Shown here piece by piece: positions 1-11,866 of a stretch of 64,000 nt of DNA. The notes under the pieces were generated by a model. That model worked only from the letters and a program-made list of their open reading frames with translations. It ran no database searches and had not been told where the DNA came from. Position 1 is the first letter of the stretch, and each line of letters opens with the position of its first letter. The DNA comes from Nakamurella alba (GTDB lineage: Bacteria > Actinomycetota > Actinomycetes > Mycobacteriales > Nakamurellaceae): assembly GCF_009707545.1 (NCBI RefSeq), contig NZ_WLYK01000011.1:124001-188000 (forward strand). The letters run 5' to 3'. A program made the translations under genes and the position numbers.

Positions 1-84
1 CCCGATCCGCTCGCCCCAGGTCTGCGCCGCCCGGGCGATGGGGTCGAACGGCAGGGCCGGGCCGGAGGAGGCATGCGAACTCAC
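1..84 (-). CDS. MarR-type transcriptional regulator, N-terminal fragment
   Basis: Only the first 28 codons lie in the window; the rest runs off the left edge. The reading frame starts with GTG at 84 and gives a short Ser/Ala-rich leader followed by FDPIARAAQTWGERIG. An FDPI..A...W..R.G opening is common in actinobacterial MarR-family winged-helix repressors, so this is the likely identity, but no DNA-binding helix is visible here. It is divergent from the YbbN-like gene that starts 41 bp away, so the two share a promoter region. The call rests on the N-terminal pattern alone and is tentative. Confidence 0.45.
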   Translation of the reverse strand, partial: MSSHASSGPALPFDPIARAAQTWGERIG

Positions 85-124
85 CCGTCGACGGTAGCAA
101 GTGCTGCCGTGTGAAGATGGCAGC

Positions 125-1081
125 ATGACCCGTCCGGACCCCCGTCAGCAGGCCGCGATGTCCGCGGCATTCGCCGGCGCCGTCGATCTCTCCGCCCTCG
201 CCAACCGCCCGGCCGCACCGCCGGCCGGCGCCGCCGCACCTGCCGGTCCGGCCGGCGCCGAACCCTCGCCCTTCGTGATGGCGGTGACCGAGGCCGACTT
301 CAGCGACGTGCTGCAGGCGTCTGCTCAGCTGCCCATCGTCTTCGACCTGTGGTCGCCCCGGTCACCGGTCAGCGCCCAGCTCTCGCCGATGCTGGCCGCG
401 CTGGCCGCGAAGGGGCACGGCGCCTGGGTGCTGGCCCAGGTGGACGTCGACACCAACCCGCGGATCGCGCAGGCTTTCCAGGTGCAGCAGATCCCCACGG
501 TGATGGCGGTGGCGGCCGGGCAGCCGGTCGACGGGTTCAGCGGCCAGATGTCCGAGCCGGAGCTGAAGAAGTGGATCGCCTCCCTGCTGGACGCGCTGCG
601 CGACCGGCTGCCGGGCATCCGGGCCGCCGAGCAGGCGGCCGCCGATGCCGGTGAGCTGGAGGCCGAGCCGGAGGACCCGCGGTTCACCGCGGCCGAGGAC
701 CTGCTCGCCGCCGGCGACTACGAGGCCGCCCGCGCGGCCTACCAGAAGATCCTCGACGTCGAGCCGGCCAACGCCGAGGCCGCCGCGGCCCTGGCCCAGG
801 TGGTGTTCCTGGCCCGGGTGGACCAGCACCCGCAGGACGCCACCGCGCTGGCCGACGCCGCCCCCGACGACGTGGCACTGCAAGGTGCGGCCGCCGATCT
901 GGCGCTGGCCGCCGGCGATCCGCAGGCGGCGTTCGACCGGCTGATCGCCACCGTGCGGCGCACCGTCGGCGACGACAAGGCCGCCGCCCGGGAGTGGCTG
1001 GTCGGGCTCTTCGCGCTGTTCCCGGCGGACGACGACCTGGTCCGGGTGGCCCGCCGGCAGTTGGCGGCTGCGCTCTACTGA
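125..1081 (+). CDS. YbbN-like thioredoxin-fold/TPR protein (co-chaperonin type)
   Basis: A 318-residue protein with a low-complexity Ala/Pro N-terminus, a thioredoxin fold at about residues 50-150, and tetratricopeptide-like helical repeats from about 185 to the end. This is the architecture of YbbN/CnoX proteins, which bind client proteins and hand them to chaperones. The usual CxxC active site is replaced by WSPRSPVS (about residues 76-83), so it has no dithiol redox centre; the cis-proline of the fold is kept (QIPTV, about 123-127). ATG at 125 is chosen because it opens a conserved-looking start; an in-frame GTG lies eight codons upstream. The last 7 bp overlap the end of the convergent VOC gene. 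The family is clear; chaperone activity is inferred. Confidence 0.85.
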   Translation: MTRPDPRQQAAMSAAFAGAVDLSALANRPAAPPAGAAAPAGPAGAEPSPFVMAVTEADFSDVLQASAQLPIVFDLWSPRSPVSAQLSPMLAALAAKGHGAWVLAQVDVDTNPRIAQAFQVQQIPTVMAVAAGQPVDGFSGQMSEPELKKWIASLLDALRDRLPGIRAAEQAAADAGELEAEPEDPRFTAAEDLLAAGDYEAARAAYQKILDVEPANAEAAAALAQVVFLARVDQHPQDATALADAAPDDVALQGAAADLALAAGDPQAAFDRLIATVRRTVGDDKAAAREWLVGLFALFPADDDLVRVARRQLAAALY

Positions 1082-1494
1082 TCGGTGGGGGCGGCCGGGG
1101 CGTGGCAGACGGCCTCCAGGTTGAGGCCGTCCGGGTCGTTGACGAAGGCGCCGTAGTAGTCCGGGTGGTACTCGGGATGCACGGCCGGCTCCTCGCGTGA
1201 CGTCCCGCCGGCGGCCAAGGCTGCCGCGTGGAAGGCGTCGACCTCGGCGCGGGTGTCGACGGTGAACGCGAGATGCAGGTTCGGGTCGGTGGTCCCGTGG
1301 TCCACGAGCCAGAGGAACGGCTTCGGGTGGATGCCGTAGCCGACCATCCACGGGCGGTCCCCGTCGGCCGGGAAGTCGAGCAACTTGCTCACCCCCACGG
1401 TCGGCAGCACCGCGTCGTAGAAGTCGCGGGAGGTCGCCACGTCGGTGACGGACATGTTCAGGTGGTCGATGGTCGATCCGGTGTAGTTGGCCAT
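1075..1494 (-). CDS. VOC-family (glyoxalase/bleomycin-resistance-like) protein
   Basis: A 139-residue single-domain protein of the vicinal oxygen chelate superfamily. It has the paired beta-alpha-beta-beta-beta layout, begins with a metal-site-like IDHLNMSV (His11) and ends with GLNLEAVCH, where the glutamate often completes the metal site. The middle segment HLAFTVDTRAEVDAFHAAA is typical of small actinobacterial VOC proteins annotated as glyoxalases or dioxygenases, but the substrate cannot be read from sequence. The ATG at 1494 is 49 bp from the start of the divergent WYL regulator, which may control it. The 3' end overlaps the YbbN-like gene by 7 bp. Confidence 0.85.
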   Translation of the reverse strand: MANYTGSTIDHLNMSVTDVATSRDFYDAVLPTVGVSKLLDFPADGDRPWMVGYGIHPKPFLWLVDHGTTDPNLHLAFTVDTRAEVDAFHAAALAAGGTSREEPAVHPEYHPDYYGAFVNDPDGLNLEAVCHAPAAPTDQ

Positions 1495-1543
1495 GCCGAC
1501 AGGGTCGTGCCGAATGCGGCCGCCGAGTGGCAGCATCGGCATC

Positions 1544-2569
1544 GTGGCCCGTACCTCCGCCCGCACCCTGGAACTGCTGTCGCTGCTGCAGACCGCCGAT
1601 CGCTGGGGTGGTCCGGAGCTCGCGGCCCGGCTCGGGGTGAGCCTGCGCACCCTGCGCCGGGACATCGAGACCCTGCGCGGGCTCGGCACTCCCGTCGTGT
1701 CCAGCGGCGGCCGGCACGCCACCTACCGGCTGGCGCCCGGTGCGGTGCTGCCGCCGCTGCGGCTGGACGGCGAGCAGGCGGTGGCGATCTCGCTGGCCCT
1801 GCAGACCGCGCCGGTGTCGGTGCTCGGGCTGCGCGACGCGGCGGACCGGGCGCTGGGCACGCTGGCGCAGGTGATGCCGCCGGAGCTGCGGGCGCAGGTG
1901 GACGCCACCCGGGTCACCACGGTGCGGAACTACTGGGACTTCTCCGATGCACCGATCGATCCGGACGTGGTCGCGGCGGTCGGTGACGCGGTCCGGCGTG
2001 GCCACCTGCTGCGGGCGGAGGTCCTGCGGCCGGACCGGTCCCGGCCGGCACCCGGCGAGCCGGACTTCGAGCCGCCCCGGCGGCTGGAACCGCACCACCT
2101 GGTGCTGTGGGCGGGGCGTTGGTACGTCGTCGCTTTCGACCTCGGCGCGGCGGACTGGGTGATCCACCGGGTGGACCGGTTGCACCCGCTGATGCCGACC
2201 GGGGTGCCGTTCGAGCGCCGGCCGCTGCCCGCCACCGACGTCGGCGAGTACGTGCGCTCCCACCCCGACCGCGGCGACACCCCGGCGCACTGGCAGTGTC
2301 TCGGCTCCGCGGTGCTGTCGCTGCCGGCGGGGGTGGTGGGCATGTGGGCACCCGGCGGATCGGTGGTCGAGGACCTCGGGCGGGACCGCTGCCGGCTCGT
2401 GCTGGGTGCCTGGTCCTGGGCCGGGATCGCCGGCATCCTGGCCACTTTCGACTGCGAGGTCAGCCAGGTGGAACCGGTGGAGCTCCGCCGGGCGTGCACC
2501 GATCTGTCGGACCGGTTCCGCCAGGCCGGGACAGGTCAGGGACACCCGCCGTCGAACCCGCGGGCGTAG
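1544..2569 (+). CDS. HTH/WYL-domain transcriptional regulator
   Basis: A 341-residue regulator. The N-terminus holds a winged helix-turn-helix of the HTH_11/DeoR-like type (ELAARLGVSLRTLRRDIETL, about residues 23-42). The second half contains a WYL-like domain around RRLEPHHLVLWAGRWYVVAF and WVIHRVDRL, a ligand- or nucleic-acid-sensing module. GTG at 1544 is chosen because the HTH begins a few residues later; the frame is open further upstream but would overlap the VOC gene. It is divergent from that VOC gene, the usual arrangement for a local regulator. Its last 34 bp overlap the convergent metallopeptidase gene. Confidence 0.88.
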   Translation: MARTSARTLELLSLLQTADRWGGPELAARLGVSLRTLRRDIETLRGLGTPVVSSGGRHATYRLAPGAVLPPLRLDGEQAVAISLALQTAPVSVLGLRDAADRALGTLAQVMPPELRAQVDATRVTTVRNYWDFSDAPIDPDVVAAVGDAVRRGHLLRAEVLRPDRSRPAPGEPDFEPPRRLEPHHLVLWAGRWYVVAFDLGAADWVIHRVDRLHPLMPTGVPFERRPLPATDVGEYVRSHPDRGDTPAHWQCLGSAVLSLPAGVVGMWAPGGSVVEDLGRDRCRLVLGAWSWAGIAGILATFDCEVSQVEPVELRRACTDLSDRFRQAGTGQGHPPSNPRA

Positions 2570-3804
2570 TCCTGCAGGTCGGCCCAGGTCACGCCGGGGC
2601 GGGCGCGGAGGAAGGCGAGGGCCTCGTCGGCGTCGGTGGCCCAGGAGCCGAGGGTGCCGGGCGGGACGGCGCCGAGTACGGAGGCGGTCCAGGCGCCGAC
2701 CACACAGGTCGGGTGGTCCGGGTCGGTGACCCGGCCCAGGGCAAGGGCCAGTGCCGCGGCCTCGGCGAACTGGCCGTAGGGTGCGGCGGCGGCCAGATCC
2801 TCGGCGGTGGGGGAGATGTCGGCCGGGAGGTCGGCATTGGAGAAGGCGCGCAACGATGACCGGGCCGCGGACAGCACGGCCGCGGTGTCGGCGTACCGGG
2901 GAGTGTCGACCGGCTGCACCGCGCCGGCCAGACCCAGTGTCGGGCGCAGCGCATCCAGGGTCAGGTCGTGGCAGGTGGCGGCGTCGCCGGCGTACCCGGC
3001 CAGCACCGCGCGCAGCCGGTCCAGCGAGAGTCCGTGGGCCGCAGCATCTCCCGGCGGGACGTCGGGGGCGTCGGCGAAGTCCAGCAGCGGCCCGACCGCT
3101 GCCGGCAGGTCCGCCTCGAGCAGCGCCACGTGCGCCGTCCGGCCGATCGTTGCCGCCCGCAGGAACACCCCGGCGTCGCAGTCGGCCTGCAACTCCACCA
3201 GCAGTGCCGGCCAGCGGGCGGGCTCGGCGGACCGGTCGGCCGGGGTCGGCCCGATGCGTGCCTGGATCGCATGCCCGTACTCGTGGGCGAAGGCGGCCAC
3301 CAGCCCGGCCGGGCCGTAGTGCCCGAGCAGCACCGGGACGAGACCGCCTGCGTCGTAGAGGATCTTGTCCCGGTCCGGGCAGAAGTAGGCGTTGCCGGCG
3401 ATCCGGGACGGCGTGGTCACACAGCCCGGTGGCTCGCCGGTGAAGGCGGTCGCCGACGGATCGATCGCGACGACGCCGCCGGTCATCGGCGTGACCATCG
3501 CGTCGAACGTCGACGGCAGCACCGAGCCCCAGAACGTCTCCAGATCGGTGATCACGCCGCTGACCTGACCGGTGGTGTCCGGTTGCACCGGGCTCGTCGA
3601 CCAGGTCACCGGCACCGACCCGTCGGTGATCGCAGCCTCGTCCGGCAGCTGCGCCGGCCCCTGGCGCGGGATCGTCGGGCCGGGCAGCACGGCCGACAGC
3701 AGCACCAACAACCCGGCGACCACCGCCGCCACCAGCCCCACGACGAGCAGACCCACCGCCGTCACCCGCAGCGGGGACGAGGTGGGTCTGCGCTCCGGGC
3801 TCAC
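2536..3804 (-). CDS. membrane-anchored neutral zinc metallopeptidase
   Basis: A 422-residue protein with one N-terminal transmembrane segment (about residues 13-40) and a large extracytoplasmic part. The zinc-binding HExxH motif is HEYGH (174-178), preceded by FAH and followed by a conserved region (ELQADCDAGVF) that supplies further active-site residues in YpfJ-type putative neutral zinc peptidases. It is expected to act outside the membrane; the natural substrate is unknown. The start is GTG at 3804, which puts the hydrophobic anchor directly behind a short basic N-terminus. It lies 20 bp downstream of glgB in the same direction, so it may be read from the glucan operon, though no functional link is evident. 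Confidence 0.85.
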   Translation of the reverse strand: MSPERRPTSSPLRVTAVGLLVVGLVAAVVAGLLVLLSAVLPGPTIPRQGPAQLPDEAAITDGSVPVTWSTSPVQPDTTGQVSGVITDLETFWGSVLPSTFDAMVTPMTGGVVAIDPSATAFTGEPPGCVTTPSRIAGNAYFCPDRDKILYDAGGLVPVLLGHYGPAGLVAAFAHEYGHAIQARIGPTPADRSAEPARWPALLVELQADCDAGVFLRAATIGRTAHVALLEADLPAAVGPLLDFADAPDVPPGDAAAHGLSLDRLRAVLAGYAGDAATCHDLTLDALRPTLGLAGAVQPVDTPRYADTAAVLSAARSSLRAFSNADLPADISPTAEDLAAAAPYGQFAEAAALALALGRVTDPDHPTCVVGAWTASVLGAVPPGTLGSWATDADEALAFLRARPGVTWADLQDYARGFDGGCP

Positions 3805-3824
3805 CCGGTCACGGTCTCATGCGA

Positions 3825-6134
3825 TCAGGGCGCGGCGGACTCCGGCACCAGCCAGAGCGCGCCCAACGGTGGCACGGTCAGGGTGGCGGAGGCCGGCTGC
3901 CCGTGCCACTCCTGCTCGGCGGCCACCACGGCTCCCATGTTGCCCATCCCGGACCCGCCGTAGACCGACGAGTCGGTGTTGAGCACCTCGCGCCAGACGC
4001 CGGAGAACGGCAGGCCGACCCGGTACCCGCTGTGCGGGGTGGGGGAGAAGTTCGCCACGCAGACCAGCGGGCTGCCGTCGGATCCCCAGCGCAGGAACGC
4101 GATCACATTGCCCTGCCGGTCGTTCGCGTCGATCCACTGGAAGCCGGCCGGGGTGAAGTCCTGCGTGTACAGCGCCGGGGTGCCCTGGTAGGTCCGGTTG
4201 AGATCACCGACCAGCGCCCGGATCCCGTCGTGCAGCGGGACGTCGCGCAGCTGCCACGGCACCGAGACCGCCTCGTTCCACTCCGACGGGTTGCCCAGCT
4301 CCTGCCCCATGAACAGCAGCTGCTTGCCCGGGTGCGACCACATGTAGGCGAAGTAGGTGCGCAGGGTGGCGGCCTTCTGCCAGTCGTCACCCGGGATCTT
4401 GCCCCAGAGCGAGCCCTTGCCGTGCACCACCTCGTCGTGCGAGATCGGCAGCACGAACTGCTCCGAGAACGCGTACATCAGCGAGAAGGTCAGCTCGTTG
4501 TGGTGCCAGGAGCGGTAGATCGGGTCGCGGTGCAGGTACTCCAGCGAGTCGTGCATCCAGCCCATGTTCCACTTCAGGTGGAAGCCCAGGCCGCCGAGGT
4601 GGGTCGGCCGGGTCACCCCGGGCCAGGCGGTGGACTCCTCGGCGATCATCACCGCACCGGGGACCCGCTTGCCGACGGTGGCGTTGGTCTCCTGCAGGAA
4701 GGCCACGGCGTCCAGGTTCTCGTTGCCGCCGTAGACGTTCGGCAGCCACTCGCCGTCCTTGCGCGAGTAGTCCAGGTAGAGCATCGAGGCCACCGCGTCG
4801 ACCCGCAGGCCGTCCAGGTGGAACTCCTCGAGCCAGTAGAGCGCGTTGGCCACCAGGAAGTTCCGCACCTCGCGCCGGCCGAAGTCGAAAACGAAGGTGC
4901 CCCAGTCCGGCTGCTCGCCGCGGCGCGGATCGGCGTGCTCGTAGAGCGAGGTGCCGTCGAACCGGCCGAGGGCCCAGGCGTCCTTGGGGAAGTGGGCCGG
5001 CACCCAGTCCAGGATGACCCCGATACCGGCCTGGTGCAGCCGGTCGATCAGGTACCGGAAGTCGTCCGGCGCACCGAATCTCGGGTCGGGGGCGTAGTAC
5101 GACGTGACCTGGTAGCCCCAGGAGCCGCCGAAGGGGTGGCCGGCCAGCGGCAGGAACTCCAGGTGGGTGAAGCCGGTCTCGGCGAGGTAGTCGACGAGGG
5201 CGTCGGCCATCTCGCGGTAGCCGATGTCGGTACGCCAGGAGCCGGCGTGCACCTCGTAGATCGACATCGGCGAGTTGAGCGCGTCCTTGGTGGCGCGCTC
5301 GGTCATCCAGTCCGCGTCCTGCCATTCGTAGGCCGAGGTGGTGACGACCGAGGCGGTGGCCGGGTAGTGCTCGGCGGCGAAGGCCATCGGGTCGGCCTTC
5401 TCGCGCCAGACCCCGTCGTTGCCGAGGATCTGGAACTTGTACCGGGTGCCGGAGCCGATGCCGGGGACGAACAGTTCCCAGACGCCGGAGGACCCGAGCG
5501 AGCGCATCGGGGTGCCGGCACCGGACCAGTGGTCGAAGTCCCCGGTCACCCGGACGCCGCGGGCGTTGGGTGCCCACACCGCGAACGAGGTGCCGTCCAC
5601 GGTCCCGCCGGGGGTGTCGTAGCTGCGCACGTGCGCGCCGAGCACGTTCCAGAGGTTCTCGTGCCGGCCCTCGCCGATCAGGTGCAGGTCGATCTCGCCG
5701 AGGGTGGGCAGCCAGCGGTACGGGTCGTCCACCTCGTAGGTGGCGTCCGGGCCGTAGTCGACGCGGAGCCGGTAGTCGCCGACCGGGCCGTCGACGACGA
5801 CGCCGAAGATACCGCCGTGCACGTGCTGCAGCGGCACCTCGGCGCCGTCGTGCAGCAGCGTCACACCCTTGGCGTGGTGCCGCAGCGTGCGGATGACCGT
5901 CCGGCCGTCGCCCAGCGGGTGCACGCCGAGGATCGCGTGCGGATCGTGGGTGTCGCCGCCGATGACCTTCTCGTAGGCGTCGGTCCCCGGGCCGGGGATG
6001 CCGGCATCGGTGATGGTGGCCGGTGCCGAGCCGAGCGACTCCGGGGCGTCGGTGGCCGGGACCGGGACGGCCGGGGTCTGCTCGGGGACGACGGCGGCCG
6101 GCGCTGGTGTCTCTGACGTTCCGTGGGTGCTCAT
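3825..6134 (-). CDS. glgB: 1,4-alpha-glucan branching enzyme
   Basis: A 769-residue GH13 enzyme that cuts an alpha-1,4 chain and rejoins it as an alpha-1,6 branch. The order is a long Ala/Pro-rich N-terminal extension, N-terminal beta-sandwich modules (about 60-270, including the CBM48-type region), the TIM barrel (about 290-640) and a C-terminal beta domain ending WLVP. The catalytic triad is D446 (GLRVDAV), E499 (MIAEES) and D567 ([11 protein letters not shown]); their spacings equal those of the E. coli enzyme (D405, E458, D526). The ATG at 6134 overlaps the mak stop codon by 4 bp (ATGA), so the two are translationally coupled. It is the last enzyme of the glgE-treS-mak-glgB operon and branches the GlgE product. 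Confidence 0.97.
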   Translation of the reverse strand: MSTHGTSETPAPAAVVPEQTPAVPVPATDAPESLGSAPATITDAGIPGPGTDAYEKVIGGDTHDPHAILGVHPLGDGRTVIRTLRHHAKGVTLLHDGAEVPLQHVHGGIFGVVVDGPVGDYRLRVDYGPDATYEVDDPYRWLPTLGEIDLHLIGEGRHENLWNVLGAHVRSYDTPGGTVDGTSFAVWAPNARGVRVTGDFDHWSGAGTPMRSLGSSGVWELFVPGIGSGTRYKFQILGNDGVWREKADPMAFAAEHYPATASVVTTSAYEWQDADWMTERATKDALNSPMSIYEVHAGSWRTDIGYREMADALVDYLAETGFTHLEFLPLAGHPFGGSWGYQVTSYYAPDPRFGAPDDFRYLIDRLHQAGIGVILDWVPAHFPKDAWALGRFDGTSLYEHADPRRGEQPDWGTFVFDFGRREVRNFLVANALYWLEEFHLDGLRVDAVASMLYLDYSRKDGEWLPNVYGGNENLDAVAFLQETNATVGKRVPGAVMIAEESTAWPGVTRPTHLGGLGFHLKWNMGWMHDSLEYLHRDPIYRSWHHNELTFSLMYAFSEQFVLPISHDEVVHGKGSLWGKIPGDDWQKAATLRTYFAYMWSHPGKQLLFMGQELGNPSEWNEAVSVPWQLRDVPLHDGIRALVGDLNRTYQGTPALYTQDFTPAGFQWIDANDRQGNVIAFLRWGSDGSPLVCVANFSPTPHSGYRVGLPFSGVWREVLNTDSSVYGGSGMGNMGAVVAAEQEWHGQPASATLTVPPLGALWLVPESAAP

Positions 6135-7597
6135 GACCGTCCTCCGTTGCTCGTGATGAGGCGGTTGATCGCCTGCAGGGGGATCGGTACCCATGCAGGG
6201 CGGTGACCGTACTCGTAGGCGACCTCGTAGACCGCCTTGTCCAGTTCGAACGCCGCCAGCACCGCGGGGTGGTCGCGTGGATCGCTGCCGGCGACGGACG
6301 CGTAGCCCTCGCAGAACGCGGCGCGGTTGCGCCGGGCCCACTCGGTCGCACGGTACTGGTGCTGCCCGTCCGGCGCGCGGCCGACGAGCGAGTGGTGGGC
6401 CGCGTAGTCGAAGGAGCGCAGCATCCCGGCGATGTCCTTGAGCGGGCTGTACAGCGCGCGCCGGTAGGCCAGCGGTTTCGCCGGCTCGCCCTCGAAGTCC
6501 AGGATCGCCCAGCCGCCGACCAGCACCCGCAGCGTCTGGCCCAGGTGCAGGTCGCCGTGGATCCGTTGCACCGTCAGCGGTGTCGGGTCGGCGGCGAACC
6601 TGGCGAAGGTCTCCAGCACCGGCTCCAGTGCAGCTTCCACCTCGGGCACCAGCAGCGCGGTGGCCTTGGCCGACTCGGCCATCCCGGCCGCCAGATGTGC
6701 GCGCTCGGCGTCGGTGAGTTCGGCCGTGCCGAACGCCGTGGCCAGGTCGGCGTGCACCTCGGCGACGGCCTTGCCCAGCCGGAGCGACTCGGCGGCGAAG
6801 TCGCCGCCCACCTCGTCGGCCCGCAGGTCGCCCTCGGCCATCAGGTCGCGGACGGAGGTGGTGGCCATCGCCCAGCCCTCCGCGCTCCCGGCGAAGAAGG
6901 TCATCAGCACGCCGAGGGTGGTGTCCACCCCGTCGACGATGCCGGTGAGGGTGCCCAGCGGGGTGGCGACGTGCTTCCCGCCGATCGCGTGCAGGGCGCG
7001 GTGCACCTCGGCGTCCGGGTTCGGGCCGGGCTCCAGGCGCCGGAACATCTTCAGGATCGACGACTGCCCGTAGACGATCGAGGTGTTGGACTGCTCCGCG
7101 CCGATCGGCAGGCCGGGAGCGGTGGTGTCGATGACGGTGCCCGGCTCCGGTTCGAAGCGCAGGTCGCCGACCACCGCGCCGGCGGCGAGGTGCTGCAGCA
7201 GCAGTGCGCTGACCTCGGAGTCGTGCAGCGCGTCGTAGGCCGTCCAGTTGCCGGCCGACCCGATCCGGGCGTGGTCCAGGATCTGCGGCAGCCACGGGTG
7301 CCAGCCCAGCCACAGCTGGTACCGCTGCACGGTCGGCGTGCCGCCGACCGAGATGTCGATCTCCAGCAGCACCAGCTCGACCTCGGCGTCGCCGCGCACC
7401 TTCGCCACCGGGGTCCGGGAGACGACCCGGATCGGGCCGCGCTCGCGACCGCGCCCGGCGAACCAGCGCTGCTCCGGTAGCCAGTGCTCCAGCAGGCCGA
7501 TCAGTTCGTCCGTGCTGCCGCCCGCTCCGCCGGCGACACTCCCGGAGGTCGGGTCGGCGGGATCGGGGGTCACGGCGGGTCCGCCGGCCTCGGTCAT
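6131..7597 (-). CDS. mak: maltokinase (ATP: maltose 1-phosphotransferase)
   Basis: A 488-residue kinase that makes maltose 1-phosphate, the GlgE donor, from maltose and ATP. The fold is that of aminoglycoside-phosphotransferase-like kinases: an N-terminal cap with [12 protein letters not shown], a catalytic loop [10 protein letters not shown] with D349, and a metal-binding ILDFEGEP with D367. ATG at 7597 is chosen because AAGGAG lies 6-7 bases before it; a GTG 13 codons upstream is also in frame but has a weaker site. It starts 43 bp after treS, and its stop overlaps the glgB start. In some actinobacteria TreS and Mak are fused; here they are separate. Confidence 0.95.
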   Translation of the reverse strand: MTEAGGPAVTPDPADPTSGSVAGGAGGSTDELIGLLEHWLPEQRWFAGRGRERGPIRVVSRTPVAKVRGDAEVELVLLEIDISVGGTPTVQRYQLWLGWHPWLPQILDHARIGSAGNWTAYDALHDSEVSALLLQHLAAGAVVGDLRFEPEPGTVIDTTAPGLPIGAEQSNTSIVYGQSSILKMFRRLEPGPNPDAEVHRALHAIGGKHVATPLGTLTGIVDGVDTTLGVLMTFFAGSAEGWAMATTSVRDLMAEGDLRADEVGGDFAAESLRLGKAVAEVHADLATAFGTAELTDAERAHLAAGMAESAKATALLVPEVEAALEPVLETFARFAADPTPLTVQRIHGDLHLGQTLRVLVGGWAILDFEGEPAKPLAYRRALYSPLKDIAGMLRSFDYAAHHSLVGRAPDGQHQYRATEWARRNRAAFCEGYASVAGSDPRDHPAVLAAFELDKAVYEVAYEYGHRPAWVPIPLQAINRLITSNGGRS

Positions 7598-7640
7598 GCG
7601 GGTCTCCTTCGGGGGCTGCTCGGGCAGGTCCGGCACGGCG

Positions 7641-9440
<1,800 letters not shown>

Positions 9441-9572
9441 GGGTGCCTCTCTGCTCGTCGCCGCGAGGTCGTCTGGGGATCTGATACCCGGTGCGGTCGG
9501 GCTCATGCCGCCCGCGCCGTTGCGGGTCGGTGGATCACACCCGGGAGTGGTCCGGATCGTCGGGGAGCCGGG

Positions 9573-11576
9573 TCAGACCTTCCGGATCCGGAAGATGTGC
9601 GCGACCCGCGAGGCGGTGTCCAGGTTGACGGTGTTGAACTGGCCCCAGTGGTAGACCTCGCCGGACAGCTCGTCCACCGCCTCCATGGTGTCGGTCCAGT
9701 CCAGGCCGAGCGAGGGGAGGTGCAGATCCGTGGTGCCCCAGTGGTTCCCGGGGTTGACGGCGACCACCATCAGGGTCACGTCACCGCTGGCCTCATGCCG
9801 CTTGGAGTAGCAGAGCAGGTTGTCGTTCGCGATCCCGTGGAACCACAGCCCCTTCATGTACTGCAGCGACCGGTGCTCGCGGCGGATCTGGTTCAGCCGG
9901 GTGAACAGCGGCTCGAGCGAGCGGCCCTCCGCCAGTGCGGCGTCGAAGTCACGGGGCCGGAGCTGGAACTTCTCCGAGTCCTTGTACTCCTCGCGGCCGG
10001 GCGCCAGCGCCTCGTGCTCGAACAGCTCGTAGCCGGCGTAGACGCCCCAGGTCGGGACCAGGGTGGCCGCCAGGACGGCACGCAGCGCGAACCAGGCCGG
10101 CTCGCCGGACTGGAGGTGGAACGGGTTGATGTCCGGGGTGTTGACGAAGAAGTTGGGCCGCATGTGGTCCGACCCCTGCACCAGTTCCACGCCGTACTCG
10201 ATCAGCTCGGCCTTGGTGACCCGCCAGGTGAAGTAGGTGTAGCTCTGGGTGAAGCCGACCCGGGCCAGCTCGTGCATCATCGCGGGCTTGGTGAAGGCCT
10301 CGGCCAGGAAGATCACCTCCGGGTGCCGCAGGTGCACCTGGGTGATCAGCCATTCCCAGAAGTTGATCGGCTTGGTGTGCGGGTTGTCCACCCGGAACAC
10401 CGAGATGCCATGGGAGATCCAGTGTTCCACCACCCGGAGCACCTCGGCGTAGAGGCCGGAGGTGTCCTTGTCGAAGTCCAGCGGGTAGATGTCCTGGTAC
10501 TTCTTCGGCGGGTTCTCGGCGTAGGCGATGGACCCGTCCGGCCGCACGGTGAACCAGTCCGGGTGCTCGGCCACCCAGGGGTGGTCCGGTGCGCACTGCA
10601 GGGCAAGGTCCATCGCGACGGTCATGCCGAGTTCGTTCGTGGCCGCGACGAACGCGTCGAAGTCCTCGATCGTGCCGAGCTCCGGGTGGATGGCGTCGTG
10701 ACCACCGGCCGCCGATCCGATGGCCCACGGCGACCCGACGTCGCTGTCCTCGTGGGTGACGGTGTTGTTGCGCCCCTTGCGGTTCAGCTCGCCGATCGGG
10801 TGGATCGGCGGCAGGTAGACGACATCGAAACCCATTGCGGCGACCCGGGGGAGCTGGGTGGTGGCGTCGGCGAAGGTGCCGTGCCGCAGCGGCCGCCCGT
10901 CGGCGTCGATCTCGGAGTTGATCGACCGCGGGAAGAACTCGTACCAGGAGCCGAACTCGGCCAGCTGCCGGTCCACCCACACCTGCTGCGGGGAGGACCG
11001 GGTGATCAGCTCGCGGATCGGGTCCGCGGTGAGGACCGGCCAGAGCTCGGTGGACAGCGCCGGACCGATGCGTTCGGTGACCGACCGCTCCGGGTCGCGC
11101 AGCGCCTCGACGGCGGCGCGGATGGCGGTGGCGTACTGCTGGCCGGGGCGCCGGGCGATCCGCTCCAGCAACCGCGCCCCGGTTTCCAGGTCGTTGGCCA
11201 TCTCCTCGCCGGTCTGGTGCACCGCGGCCTTCGCCTCGACCGCGTGCCGCCAGGTGGCGAGCGGGTCGCTCCACGCCTCGACGACGTAGGACCACATGCC
11301 CATCCGGTCCGGGACGACGGTGGCCGACCAGCGGTCGGTGCCGTAGGTGCCGGCCTTCATCCGGAGCAGCGGACCCGCCTCCCGGTTGCCGCCACGGCGG
11401 CGCACCGCGTCGGCGGCGGGCGGTGGTCGCCAGACCACGTTGGCCGCCACCGCGTCGTGTCCCTCGCGGAACACCGTCGCGGTGATCTCGATGCTCTCCC
11501 CGACCGAGGCCTTCGCGGGATAACGCCCTCCCGCGACGGACGGCCCGATGTCTGTCAGTCCGATGCGTCCAGCCAC
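9573..11576 (-). CDS. glgE: alpha-1,4-glucan:maltose-1-phosphate maltosyltransferase
   Basis: A 667-residue GH13_3 enzyme that adds maltosyl units from maltose 1-phosphate to the non-reducing end of alpha-1,4-glucan. The nucleophile is D397 (VFRVDNPHTKP) and the acid/base E426 (LAEAFTKP); these sit three residues beyond the published Streptomyces GlgE residues D394 and E423. The N-terminal domain begins GRIGLTDIGPSVAGGRYPAK, and the barrel includes YEFFPRS and VVYLPPIHPIGE. The start is GTG at 11576; the frame stays open upstream but has no coding character there. It heads the glgE-treS-mak-glgB operon and is divergent from glgP across a 290-bp gap. Confidence 0.97.
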   Translation of the reverse strand: MAGRIGLTDIGPSVAGGRYPAKASVGESIEITATVFREGHDAVAANVVWRPPPAADAVRRRGGNREAGPLLRMKAGTYGTDRWSATVVPDRMGMWSYVVEAWSDPLATWRHAVEAKAAVHQTGEEMANDLETGARLLERIARRPGQQYATAIRAAVEALRDPERSVTERIGPALSTELWPVLTADPIRELITRSSPQQVWVDRQLAEFGSWYEFFPRSINSEIDADGRPLRHGTFADATTQLPRVAAMGFDVVYLPPIHPIGELNRKGRNNTVTHEDSDVGSPWAIGSAAGGHDAIHPELGTIEDFDAFVAATNELGMTVAMDLALQCAPDHPWVAEHPDWFTVRPDGSIAYAENPPKKYQDIYPLDFDKDTSGLYAEVLRVVEHWISHGISVFRVDNPHTKPINFWEWLITQVHLRHPEVIFLAEAFTKPAMMHELARVGFTQSYTYFTWRVTKAELIEYGVELVQGSDHMRPNFFVNTPDINPFHLQSGEPAWFALRAVLAATLVPTWGVYAGYELFEHEALAPGREEYKDSEKFQLRPRDFDAALAEGRSLEPLFTRLNQIRREHRSLQYMKGLWFHGIANDNLLCYSKRHEASGDVTLMVVAVNPGNHWGTTDLHLPSLGLDWTDTMEAVDELSGEVYHWGQFNTVNLDTASRVAHIFRIRKV

Positions 11577-11866
11577 GCCGTCAACGTACCGGTGCGGACA
11601 CCGGTCCGCAGCGGCGCTCCCGGCGCGTCGCGCGGGTCGGAAAAGATCATGAACGGATGTGCCGCATCGGGGTGTGGGACCGGTTGCGAGCGGGTACTCC
11701 TGCGCGTTCCGCGGGTTGGCTGTGCGGCGTCCGGGGGACCGGCTGTCACCGGTTCGCCGGAATGTTCTGAATCGTTCCCTACTGCGACGCCGTGCCGGGT
11801 GCACGTTCGGGGAACGTCCGGCGCGGAGGTTCCGGTGCGGCCACGTCACCGGTAGATTCACGCCCC
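11577..11866. promoter_or_regulatory. divergent promoter region glgE / glgP
   Basis: This 290-bp gap must carry the promoters of the glucan-synthesis operon (left) and the phosphorylase gene (right), so opposing pathways start from one control region. Locally AT-richer stretches occur near 11640-11660 and 11760-11785, but no clear -35/-10 pair or operator can be assigned by eye. No small gene is convincing here. Confidence 0.5.

Noticed and set aside
3819-6116. A 765-codon + strand frame across glgB
   Set aside because: Antisense shadow of glgB; low-complexity valine/glutamate/arginine sequence without motifs.
6135-7313. In-frame upstream extension of glgB giving a 1162-residue fusion
   Set aside because: The extra part lies in another frame of mak, is Arg/Ala/Pro-rich nonsense, and the glgB ATG overlapping the mak stop is a normal start.
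11755-11790. A shared motif TTCTGAATCG near 11765, TTCAGAATCG near 20337 and CAGAATCGG near 43610 as one operator
   Set aside because: Short, found at inconsistent distances from starts, and in unrelated contexts; likely coincidence.
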